From NCBI GenBank assembly GCA_965228005.1, contig CBDDGV010000003.1, forward strand, positions 1,116,001 to 1,180,000: 64,000 bases of DNA, read 5' to 3'. Below, piece by piece: positions 1-6,748 of this stretch. The translations under genes and the position numbers were made by a program. The DNA comes from JBCCXZ01 sp965228005. GTDB lineage: Bacteria; Planctomycetota; Planctomycetia; Pirellulales; Lacipirellulaceae. The notes under the pieces were generated by a model. That model saw only the letters and a list, made by a program, of their open reading frames with translations, was not told the DNA's origin and ran no database searches. Within the stretch, counting starts at the first letter, position 1. Each line of letters starts with the position of its first letter.

Positions 1-302
1 ACCGCCCCCCGCAGGTAACCCATCGTTTCGAGCGTGTCCAACGCGGAACGCAGGTGCGTGTCGAGCAATTCACTCTCGCGCGCCTCTTGGGGCAGGTACC
101 AGGACCTGACCCAGTACGCGAGGTACGCCAGGGCCAGCTTCGAGGAGAGGCCGCTCAACGAAACGAAGCGGCTGAGCTGCCCCGTCGGGGTCGGCCGGTC
201 GGCGAGGGCTCGGAAGATGCCTTCGAGCTCCGTCGGGTCACAGAGTCGAGCCTTGTCGTCTTCGGCCGGCAACGCCGCCAGTAGTTCGGCTGCAGTGGGC
301 AT
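1..302 (-). CDS. Hypothetical protein, truncated by the window edge, second gene of the TetR operon
   Basis: The frame is open without a stop from an ATG at 302 to the left edge, giving about 100 N-terminal residues (begins MPTAAELLAALPAEDDKARL). The start lies 15 bases after the stop of the tetR gene on the same strand and has an AAGGGAAG Shine-Dalgarno stretch just upstream, so it is probably co-transcribed with the regulator. The visible part is helix-rich, contains a W-rich segment (YWVRSWYLP) and has no signal peptide or motif I recognise. Its position suggests that it is a target of the TetR protein, perhaps the effector enzyme or transporter gene; that is inference only. Confidence 0.6.
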   Translation of the reverse strand, partial: MPTAAELLAALPAEDDKARLCDPTELEGIFRALADRPTPTGQLSRFVSLSGLSSKLALAYLAYWVRSWYLPQEARESELLDTHLRSALDTLETMGYLRGA

Positions 303-317
303 GACGCTTCCCTTGGA

Positions 318-899
318 CTAGGGGTTCAGCCAATCGACATACATGCGTATCGACTGATCCAGTAACGCGAGCGTGTCTTCTTGCTTGGGTGACTTGTCTC
401 TGCCCCAAGAACTGAGCACGCCGATGTACAACGACCAAAACAGGTTGAGCTGCAGCGGCGAAGGGTCGCTGACCCCGTGCTCCCTCAGGATCACGATAAA
501 GTGCTCGTTGAGGCCGGTCCGCAGGGACGCTTCGGCGTCCCCCATAGGCGCGGCCTGCGAAAGAGCGGTGTCGAGCAGCGGGCGGATGTACCTCCGCAGC
601 GGCCGCAACGAACGGAGCTGGGCGGCGACGCTGGCGAAGAGGGCCTCTTCAAGGGGCGCCCCTGCGCGGCGAGAACCAGCAAAATCGGCCTCCGCTTTTT
701 CGAATGCCTGGGCGGCTAGCTCGACGACAATCGCCTCTTTCGTCGGGAAGTAGTTGAACATCGTACCGGCGGCGATGCCCACTTCTTTGGCGATGTCCCG
801 CGTCGTAGCGTTGTCGAAGCCCCTCGTCCGGAACAGCCCCCTCGCCGCGGAGAGGATCCGCTTCCGTGTCTCCGCTTTGTCTTCCGCTGAGATCCGCAT
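318..899 (-). CDS. TetR/AcrR-family transcriptional regulator
   Basis: A 193-residue protein, the usual TetR size. Residues about 8-60 form the HTH domain, with the family signature ILSAARGLFRTRGFDNATTR, DIAKEVGIAAGTMFNYFPTK and then KEAIV. The C-terminal ligand-binding region is helical and has no recognisable subfamily signature, so the ligand is unknown. The promoter region just upstream carries two inverted copies of a TGAnCnnGnTCA-type half-palindrome that overlap and flank a near-consensus promoter, so autorepression is likely. It is followed closely by a truncated gene on the same strand, the likely co-regulated target. Confidence 0.93.
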   Translation of the reverse strand: MRISAEDKAETRKRILSAARGLFRTRGFDNATTRDIAKEVGIAAGTMFNYFPTKEAIVVELAAQAFEKAEADFAGSRRAGAPLEEALFASVAAQLRSLRPLRRYIRPLLDTALSQAAPMGDAEASLRTGLNEHFIVILREHGVSDPSPLQLNLFWSLYIGVLSSWGRDKSPKQEDTLALLDQSIRMYVDWLNP

Positions 900-914
900 C
901 GTCGGCCCGCTTTA

Positions 915-979
915 TGTGAACACGCTCATAATACGCGCGGGCCGACCGCCGGTCAACATCTAAAATGAGCGTGTTCACA
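915..979. promoter_or_regulatory. Paired TetR operator candidates (15-bp perfect inverted repeat)
   Basis: Positions 915-929 (TGTGAACACGCTCAT) and 965-979 (ATGAGCGTGTTCACA) are exact reverse complements separated by 35 bases. Each arm contains TGAACACGCTCA, itself an imperfect dyad of the kind bound by TetR dimers. The arm nearer the gene overlaps the -10 and start region; the far arm lies just upstream of the -35. Two dimers could therefore bracket the promoter and silence it. No other gene is read from this region in the opposite direction, so the site most likely controls tetR and the gene behind it. Confidence 0.75.
928..956 (-). promoter_or_regulatory. Sigma-70-type promoter of the tetR operon
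   Basis: On the minus strand, TTGACC (951-956) is followed after exactly 17 bases by TATTAT (928-933), a near-consensus housekeeping promoter that would start transcription about 20 bases before the tetR ATG. It lies between the two operator arms. Confidence 0.7.
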
Positions 980-1103
980 AAAAAGAGGTCCGGCCGCCGA
1001 CCCGCCTGGCCGACGCCGACTAGAGCCGTCGCTCGGTGAGGCAGACCGGTCCGTGAAGCATGGGGCCACGCGGTCAACAAGCAAGACCCACAGTCAGCGG
1101 TTC

Positions 1104-2714
1104 TCACTCGCCCCGCCGGACGCACACGACGTAGCGGGTGCTGGTGCACGTCTCCTGCAGCGGCGGCACCTCTTCCAGTGTGATCGCGTCGCTCACGAAG
1201 GCCGGCTGGCCGAAGACCTCTTCGAACAGCTCCCGCGCCCGCCGCGGCGACACCATGAACCGCCGGTGGACGCCCTCGTAGGTGATGCGCATCCCGTCCA
1301 GGCGGTTGATGTTGATGATCTCGCTCTCCTGGTACGTGCACCCGCCGCGCTCCCGCAGCGTGGGGTTGCGGAGCGAGATGACCGTGTCGTCCTCCGAGTA
1401 GATCACGTTCGGGTACCACCGCACGTGGTCGACCGTGATGAACTCGCTCACGCACAGCCCGCCCGGCTTGGTGACCGCGTGCATTTTCCGCACCGCCTGC
1501 TCGAAGTCCTCGTGCGGCAGGTACTGGTAGCTGTTGCAGAACGCCACGTCGAACTGGCCGAACGAGTCGTCCAGGTCCAGCAGCCCGGCCCGCCGCGTCG
1601 GCGCCCGGTCCTTCGCCACCTCGACCATCGCCTCCGACGGGTCGACCGCCAGCAGGTTCTCCCGACGCATGCCGAACCGCTCCTGCAGCACCGACTCGAA
1701 CCAGCCCGTGCCGCAGCCGACGTCGATCAGCGTCGCTGCGTCGGCGTCGACGCCGTGCTGCTCGAACACGTGGCCGAAGTACTTCGCGATGTAGGAGTTG
1801 GTGGTGCCGATCACGCGGTCGTAGTAGCTCGCGTAGGTTTTCCACTCGTCGAAGCCCACCGCCTGGCCGTCGTCGATCAGCTCGTGCTGCAGCCGCGACA
1901 TGTCCCGCAACGCCGCGTACAGCCACGCCCAGTGCCGCGAGTCGGTCATGTGCCCCGTTTCGTTCACCCGCTCGGCGAGGTCCTCCTTCAGGGTCTCCCA
2001 ACGGTCGGCGTCCAGCACCCGCTGTTTCAGATCGTGCGTCACCGACCCGTTCGCTTGGGCGCGACGCAGCTGCTTCGTCGCGTCGAACAACCACGAGTGG
2101 TAGTCCGGCGGCGGGCACGCCTCGCGGCTGTTGATCTGATCCTCCGGCAGCCCGAAGAACACGCCGCCGCTGGTCCGCCGCACCTCACCGTGCAGCAGGT
2201 CGAACACCCGCGCGTCGGCCGTGATCTCCGATTCCCGCTCGTGGTTGCCGTAGAGGTGCAGCGTTAGGAACCTCTCCTCGGCGGGGTTGCCCATCTGGTG
2301 GATCAGGTCGTGGTTCACCGCCAGCACCCGCCCGGGGGTGAGCGTCGACCGGCTCAGCGTCACCAGCCGCTCCTCGTCGAACGAGTAGATGCCGTGCTCT
2401 GCCGGCCCGAACACCTGCACCGCCCCCCACACCGTGTAGCCGTGGTCGTGGATCGCCGAGTAGTCGCCCGGCGCCCAGCTCATCACCATCAGCTCGAAGA
2501 AACCGCCGTCGTACACCAGCTTCCGGCCGTAGCTGTCCGCCGCGGGGTGGTCGAAGTCGGCCCAGGGCTCCAGGTCGGCGGGCGTCACCCCCGCGTTGGC
2601 CACCAGCTGCTTGGCCTGCGTGCCCGTCAGCGGCCCCAGCGACTGCACGCCGCGGATGATCGCGACCAACGAGGGCGGCAGTTGGGGTTGGGGCGTGGTC
2701 TCGGGCTGGTCCAT
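1104..2714 (-). CDS. Cysteine-dioxygenase-like cupin fused to a class I SAM methyltransferase
   Basis: 536 residues in two domains. Residues about 15-185 match the type I cysteine dioxygenase cupin: the motif WAPGDYSAIHDHG gives iron-ligand candidates H89 and H91, and H139 (DLIHQMGNP) is the third. Residues about 290-536 form a Rossmann methyltransferase with motif I LIDVGCGTGW (about 329-338) followed by FDVAFCNSYQYLP. The linker (about 200-285) is helical and not recognised. The pairing suggests oxidation of a cysteine-type thiol and methylation of the same or a related compound, or a methyltransferase with a thiol-responsive cupin. An AAGGAAA stretch lies upstream of the ATG. The gene stands alone on this strand. 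Both domain calls are firm; the joint reaction is unknown. Confidence 0.85.
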   Translation of the reverse strand: MDQPETTPQPQLPPSLVAIIRGVQSLGPLTGTQAKQLVANAGVTPADLEPWADFDHPAADSYGRKLVYDGGFFELMVMSWAPGDYSAIHDHGYTVWGAVQVFGPAEHGIYSFDEERLVTLSRSTLTPGRVLAVNHDLIHQMGNPAEERFLTLHLYGNHERESEITADARVFDLLHGEVRRTSGGVFFGLPEDQINSREACPPPDYHSWLFDATKQLRRAQANGSVTHDLKQRVLDADRWETLKEDLAERVNETGHMTDSRHWAWLYAALRDMSRLQHELIDDGQAVGFDEWKTYASYYDRVIGTTNSYIAKYFGHVFEQHGVDADAATLIDVGCGTGWFESVLQERFGMRRENLLAVDPSEAMVEVAKDRAPTRRAGLLDLDDSFGQFDVAFCNSYQYLPHEDFEQAVRKMHAVTKPGGLCVSEFITVDHVRWYPNVIYSEDDTVISLRNPTLRERGGCTYQESEIININRLDGMRITYEGVHRRFMVSPRRARELFEEVFGQPAFVSDAITLEEVPPLQETCTSTRYVVCVRRGE

Positions 2715-2825
2715 GGTTCTGCGTTTCCTTGTTTAGTGGGGGTTTGCCTCTGATCAACTCTCCGCCCAGTTGGCCCCGCGCCCGTCCGTTGCCGAACGAG
2801 AACGGGGCCACGGGGAGTGGTTCGA

Positions 2826-3338
2826 CTAGCCCGCCTTCGAGTCCGAAAGCGTCGGCCAATTCTGGTCGCCCTTCGTGATGAAACCGGGGATGTCCTCCAC
2901 CCACGACGACTGCACCTCGGCGTTGTAGTTCAGGTAGAGCTTCCCATCGACGACGCGCCACGCGTTGGGGTCGACGTCGAACAGGTCGTTCTTCGCCGCC
3001 ACGCCCCAGGCGCAATAACCGCCGTACTGCGGGGCGTACTTCTCCGGGTCGGCCTCAAAAGCCGCCTTGTGCTCGGCCATCGCAAACCGCCACGTGGCGC
3101 CGGCCCACTCGGTGGTGAACTCGTCGCTGCCAGGCTTCGCTTCGCCGACGGTGAAGTAGGCCACGGGGTCGTATCCGTGGATCGCCTGGTTCGCCTGGTC
3201 CACCGCGATCAGCCGCGTGCCCGAGCCGTCCGTTTCCTCGCTGGCGACGCCGGCCGGCTTGGGGATCGACCCCCCGCTGCAGCCCACGACCACCGCGGCA
3301 ACTGCCAACAATCCGGCCAATGCAAGTTTGGTTCTCAT
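2826..3338 (-). CDS. YHS-domain lipoprotein
   Basis: 170 residues starting with a lipoprotein signal peptide (MRTKLALAGLLAVAAVVVGC, lipobox VVGC, Cys20). The mature part carries the YHS-type segment of secreted YHS proteins: IHGYDPVAYFTVGEAKPG, then WRFAMAEHKAAFEADPEKYAPQYGGYCAWGVA. YHS domains are associated with metal or haem handling, but no direct ligand set is clear here beyond the Cys in GGYCAWG. It is probably anchored to a membrane facing the periplasm. It lies 111 bases upstream of the dioxygenase-methyltransferase fusion on the same strand, which may or may not mean co-transcription. Confidence 0.85.
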   Translation of the reverse strand: MRTKLALAGLLAVAAVVVGCSGGSIPKPAGVASEETDGSGTRLIAVDQANQAIHGYDPVAYFTVGEAKPGSDEFTTEWAGATWRFAMAEHKAAFEADPEKYAPQYGGYCAWGVAAKNDLFDVDPNAWRVVDGKLYLNYNAEVQSSWVEDIPGFITKGDQNWPTLSDSKAG

Positions 3339-3618
3339 CGTTCTGTCTCCCGTGTTGGGTGCGGGGCGGCGCCTCTCAGGCGTCGGGCCCCAAGGTTGTG
3401 AGTTCCCCGATACACCCCCGACGCACCACGGCCGCAGCCCTTACGGCGAATCCCAAAACGGTGAAGAACCGCCCCTCTACGGTTACACAGCACACAAACA
3501 CGAAATTGTTCGCGCTTTCTTCCAAGAGTTGCCAAGACGCGACGAATAGCCCCCGTGCTGCGGTAAATCACCACGAACACCGCCTCGTCCATCCCCTCAA
3601 GGCAAGGAGAATCTCGCC

Positions 3619-4287
3619 ATGGCCACCCTGTTGCCCACCGCCTGCCGCCGCGCCGCCTGCATTGCGTTGCTGCTCGTCCCCGCCGCCGCTTTCGCCGAAA
3701 CACACGGCCGCGTCGACTTCGCCGCCATGGACCTGCCGCCCGCCACCGTCGAGATCGACGCCGGCCCCGAATTGGTCTCCACCGTGCTCAGCATCGGCGA
3801 GTCCGCCGTCGCCGGAGTGGCCGAGACCCTGCTGGGCGCCGCCGACGAAGGCCCCGGCAGCGACGAGCTAAAACTCGCCGCCGACAAGCTCGACGCCGTC
3901 CGCCGCGTCGTGCAGCTCGCGGGCAACACCGTCCACGGCGTCCACGTCCGCGTCTACGAGAGCGCCCCCGAAGGCCTCGCCGCCAAGTGCGAAGCCGCCT
4001 TGAACAAGACCGAGTGGCAGAACGCCGTCCGCGTCCGCGAGGGCGACGAGTCGGCCCGCGTCTCGGTTGTCCGCCGCGAGAACGCCATCGTCGGCGTCTT
4101 CGTCATGGCGTCCGAAGGCGACGACGCCGTGCTCGTGAACGTCGTCGGCGAGCTCTCTCCCGAGAACGTCAAGCAGCTCACGGCCGCCGCCACCAAGATC
4201 GGCCTCGACCACGGCCTCCGCGACAAGATCATCCGCCAGATGCACGCCATGGGCGGACACCATCGGCAGCACGCCGTCAGTGAATGA
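3619..4287 (+). CDS. Secreted DUF4252-like protein
   Basis: 222 residues with a signal peptide (hydrophobic to about residue 24, ending AAAFAET). The C-terminal half (TEWQNAVRVREGDESARVSV, then IVGVFVMASEGDDAVLVNVV, GELSPENVKQLTA) resembles DUF4252, a small alpha/beta fold found in bacterial exported proteins. No enzymatic motif is visible. The start follows a GGAG Shine-Dalgarno at proper distance. It converges on the membrane protein gene at 4375-5523, and the 87-base gap holds a hairpin repeat. The family assignment is from pattern memory and moderate. Confidence 0.7.
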   Translation: MATLLPTACRRAACIALLLVPAAAFAETHGRVDFAAMDLPPATVEIDAGPELVSTVLSIGESAVAGVAETLLGAADEGPGSDELKLAADKLDAVRRVVQLAGNTVHGVHVRVYESAPEGLAAKCEAALNKTEWQNAVRVREGDESARVSVVRRENAIVGVFVMASEGDDAVLVNVVGELSPENVKQLTAAATKIGLDHGLRDKIIRQMHAMGGHHRQHAVSE

Positions 4288-4303
4288 CGAATAGAGAATG
4301 AGG

Positions 4304-4373
4304 AATGACGAATGACGAAGCCCGAAGGGCAGGGCAGCCAATGTTCGGGCTTCGTCATTCTGAGTTCGTCATT
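4304..4373. repeat. Long inverted repeat between convergent genes, possible bidirectional terminator
   Basis: Positions 4310-4326 (GAATGACGAAGCCCGAA) and 4344-4360 are perfect reverse complements over 17 bases with a 17-base loop. The outer sequence AATGACGAA (4304-4312) can also pair with TTCGTCATT (4365-4373) after a small bulge. AATGAGGAATGACGAATGACGAA repeats give it a dispersed-repeat look. It separates two converging genes and would form a strong hairpin in either transcript, but there is no clear T-run. Confidence 0.6.
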
Positions 4374-4374
4374 A

Positions 4375-5523
4375 TCACAGGGCGCCACTGCTGGCTTGCC
4401 CAGCAGTGTGCATTTCGCCCAACTCGACAGCCCGCCCGGGAAGCTCCGGCATCCCCCGCCCCGCGTACGGGTTCGCCAGCCACAGCAGCTCGTTCGTGTC
4501 GCGGCCCATCAGCGCCGCCAGGCCGTAACGCGACAGCGCTTCGTACTCGTCCGGCGCGAACTCCATCGGCACGCACCCCCGGTCCCGGCACCACTCGGCC
4601 ACCAACGCCAGGTGCGCATCGATCAACGCCCCCACCGGCTCGCCCGGCAAGAACTGCCCGCCGAACAGCGGGTCGTCCAAATCCAACTCTGCCATCGACC
4701 CCGCCGGCGGCTGGTCGACCGTCTCGAAGTACCGCCCGTCGCTAGTCGCGCTGCACACGCCGACTGCTTGGATCGTCGTCCCCGCCGTCTTCGCCAGCGT
4801 CGCGTCCAGGAAGTACGCCCCGTTGGGCGCCATCCACAGCCGCCGGTGCTTCTCCCACTCCGGCCGGTAGCCCACGTCGCCCAGCGGCGTGAGCCCCGCC
4901 TCCAACGCCTCCGCGTCCGGCTCGGCAAAGTACCGCGCCGCGTCCTTGGGCAGCTCGCCCTCGGCCACCTCCACCGGCTCCTGCCGCAGCTGCCGCATCG
5001 ACAGCCCCAGCAGGCAGTAGCACAGCAAGAACATCTGCAGCGGCAGTGTCGTCGCCGTGAACCCCGCCATCAACGGCCCCGCCGCCACCAGGCCGAGCGT
5101 CCCGTTCGAGGCGGTCGCCCCCAGCCCCAGCCCGCACAGCATCACCGGCAACGACGCCAGCATCAGCACCGTCTTCAACGGCGGCCGCCGCTCCGGCCCC
5201 AACGCCCGGTACAGCAACCACATCCCCGCCGCCGCAAGCGAGAGCCCAAAGACTCCAAACCCCACCGAAGTCCAAACCAAATCCGGCCGCTGCTCCCACA
5301 ACAGCCCCCCCGTCGGCACGGCGTCCTTCAGCGCCCGCGCCCACCCCATCACGCCCTTCAGCACCGCGGCCATGCCCGCGACGCACGCCAACCCCGTCAC
5401 CGCCGCCAGCGGCAACCCGGCCCACAACAGCCGCCGCCGCACCGCCGCCAACTCGTCCGCGTACTCCAGATCATTCTGACTGCGCGACCCGCGCGCAGAC
5501 TCACCCCGCTCAACACTACTCAT
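4375..5523 (-). CDS. Multi-spanning membrane protein of unknown function
   Basis: I place the start at the ATG at 5523 (MSSVERGESARGSRSQNDLE); an earlier in-frame ATG at 5619 lies inside an intergenic repeat and is unlikely. The product is 382 residues. The N-terminal half has hydrophobic spans LLWAGLPLAAVTGLACVAG, LVWTSVGFGVFGLSLAAAG, VLMLASLPVMLCGLGLGA and LVAAGPLMAGFTATTLPLQM, so about four or five membrane helices. The C-terminal half is soluble (LTPLGDVGYRPEWEKHRRLW, then GAYFLDATLAKT). No family is recognised. It converges with the DUF4252-like gene. Confidence 0.75.
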   Translation of the reverse strand: MSSVERGESARGSRSQNDLEYADELAAVRRRLLWAGLPLAAVTGLACVAGMAAVLKGVMGWARALKDAVPTGGLLWEQRPDLVWTSVGFGVFGLSLAAAGMWLLYRALGPERRPPLKTVLMLASLPVMLCGLGLGATASNGTLGLVAAGPLMAGFTATTLPLQMFLLCYCLLGLSMRQLRQEPVEVAEGELPKDAARYFAEPDAEALEAGLTPLGDVGYRPEWEKHRRLWMAPNGAYFLDATLAKTAGTTIQAVGVCSATSDGRYFETVDQPPAGSMAELDLDDPLFGGQFLPGEPVGALIDAHLALVAEWCRDRGCVPMEFAPDEYEALSRYGLAALMGRDTNELLWLANPYAGRGMPELPGRAVELGEMHTAGQASSGAL

Positions 5524-5560
5524 CGCAGCCCCCAGAATAGAAACCCCCACGCGCAGATCC

Positions 5561-5628
5561 GTAGGATGGGTGCTCGCACCCATTGAACACAGAGCAGAAC
5601 AGAAGATGGGTGCAAGCACCCATCCTAC
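5561..5628. repeat. Compound palindromic intergenic repeat (GATGGGTGCnnGCACCCATC type)
   Basis: Two small hairpins, 5565-5583 (GATGGGTGCTCGCACCCAT) and 5605-5624 (GATGGGTGCAAGCACCCATC), are nested between outer arms GTAGGATGGGTG (5561-5572) and CACCCATCCTAC (5617-5628). The same core recurs at 10522-10562, so this is a dispersed repeat family. It lies between co-directional genes. Confidence 0.75.
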
Positions 5629-5802
5629 GTCACTGCGTCTTAGAAAAGATTACTACGGGCGACCGAAGCGGGCGGCCTCAGGCGCTCCAGCGAGACACGC
5701 AGCAGAAGCGGTTCGACCCGATCATACCGATCATGCCGAACCCTCGGGGGGCGTCGGCGCCATGCCCACGCTCGCGTGGGCATGCCTATTCATCCTTCGT
5801 GC

Positions 5803-6444
5803 TTACGACCAAGTCTTCCCTTGGACCTCACGCAACGGCCAACCGGTGGCCTCGGCGAGCTTTCTAGCGATGTCTTCCGACGTAGTGATGCCCTGGCTGC
5901 CAATGAGCGGTACTGGTTCCTCTTGCCTTTCTGGTCCCACGAGTAAATCCAGTTCCGCGTAGATGACTTCAAGCTGCTCACCATTCCAAAGCTTCGTCAT
6001 TCGAGAAGCCCCAAGCCATTTTGGCGAATAGTCGGTGGTAAGCCTTAGCGCCTTCTCTGTGGCAGAGTCAACGCTCCTCGCGCCATCAAACAGCTCTACC
6101 GACCCTTTGGAATCCACTGAAAGAACGACTGCACATGCTTGATTCGCTTGGTTGACATCATGCCACTGCAGTCCCCACGCCACAGCAAACGCACCAAGGG
6201 CACCGAGAAGAATAAACACTATGTCGGACAGTGTTAGAGAGTCCCAGGACAGGGCAAAGATCGACAACAACACCAACACTAGAACCGCCGCCAGATACCG
6301 AGTCATCCATCGAGGGACGCGCTCTCGTGTATTCAGAATAACGCGATCCTCTAGGACTTCCACGACCCACACAGGGGCACTCGCGTAAAACCGCCCATCC
6401 CAAGCCAGCAGAGACTTGCGAGACGATTCTTGCTCGATACACAT
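5803..6444 (-). CDS. Membrane protein of unknown function
   Basis: With the start at the ATG at 6444 the product is 213 residues (MCIEQESSRKSLLAWDGRFY). An earlier ATG at 6480 would add only residues encoded by a dispersed repeat (TAEDAEGAEK), so I reject it; that repeat supplies the purine-rich stretch before the chosen start. Two adjacent membrane helices lie at about 50-95 (LAAVLVLVLLSIFALSW and IVFILLGALGAFAVAWGL), with a soluble C-terminal domain of about 110 residues. No family is recognised. It is downstream of a small membrane protein gene on the same strand. Confidence 0.7.
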   Translation of the reverse strand: MCIEQESSRKSLLAWDGRFYASAPVWVVEVLEDRVILNTRERVPRWMTRYLAAVLVLVLLSIFALSWDSLTLSDIVFILLGALGAFAVAWGLQWHDVNQANQACAVVLSVDSKGSVELFDGARSVDSATEKALRLTTDYSPKWLGASRMTKLWNGEQLEVIYAELDLLVGPERQEEPVPLIGSQGITTSEDIARKLAEATGWPLREVQGKTWS

Positions 6445-6450
6445 GGTTTT

Positions 6451-6480
6451 CTCTGCGCCCTCCGCGTCCTCCGCGGTCAT
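6451..6480. repeat. Dispersed GCGGAGGnCGCGGAGG element, copy 1
   Basis: On the minus strand this reads ACCGCGGAGGACGCGGAGGG followed by CGCAGAG, a low-complexity dispersed motif that encodes the spurious peptide TAEDAEGAE. It sits directly before the start of the gene at 5803-6444 and contains its only Shine-Dalgarno-like sequence. Confidence 0.6.
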
Positions 6481-6502
6481 TCCTACTCACACACCATCAC
6501 GT

Positions 6503-6679
6503 CTAGAACGACCCCACAAGCCTATAAATCATCCCCATCACCCCGCCAAACACCATCATCCCCCCGGAGAAGGCAACATCAGGATCACCCATACCGGCCC
6601 CGCCCAAAGCAACGAGCACCCCCAGCAAGGCAACCCACCGCCCGACCCGACTCAAGAACCTTCGAACGGCCATATTCAT
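6503..6679 (-). CDS. Small membrane protein, 58 residues
   Basis: The ORF opens at ATG 6679 behind a very good GGAGGAGAG ribosome-binding site with about 6 bases of spacing and encodes MNMAVRRFLSRVGRWVALLG followed by a second glycine- and methionine-rich hydrophobic stretch ending RLVGSF. It has a positive N-terminus and one or two membrane helices, typical of small inner-membrane proteins. It lies between the TPR gene and the 5803-6444 membrane protein on the same strand with short gaps (69 and 58 bases), suggesting a three-gene unit. Function is unknown. Confidence 0.6.
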   Translation of the reverse strand: MNMAVRRFLSRVGRWVALLGVLVALGGAGMGDPDVAFSGGMMVFGGVMGMIYRLVGSF

Positions 6680-6698
6680 CAGTCACTCTCCTCCCTCT

Positions 6699-6727
6699 CT
6701 CTGCGACCTCCGCGACCTCTGCGGTTC
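6699..6727. repeat. Dispersed GCGGAGGnCGCGGAGG element, copy 2
   Basis: The minus strand reads GGAACCGCAGAGGTCGCGGA then GGTCGCAGAG, clearly related to the copy at 6451-6480. It lies just upstream of the ribosome-binding site of the 58-residue ORF. Confidence 0.55.
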
Positions 6728-6748
6728 CAACCACCTCCATCCAACAGC

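Noticed and set aside
649..2118. Long minus-strand open frame of 489 codons over the TetR and dioxygenase-fusion genes
   Set aside because: Arginine/alanine-rich shadow translation of GC-rich coding DNA in another frame; overlaps two clear genes on the same strand.
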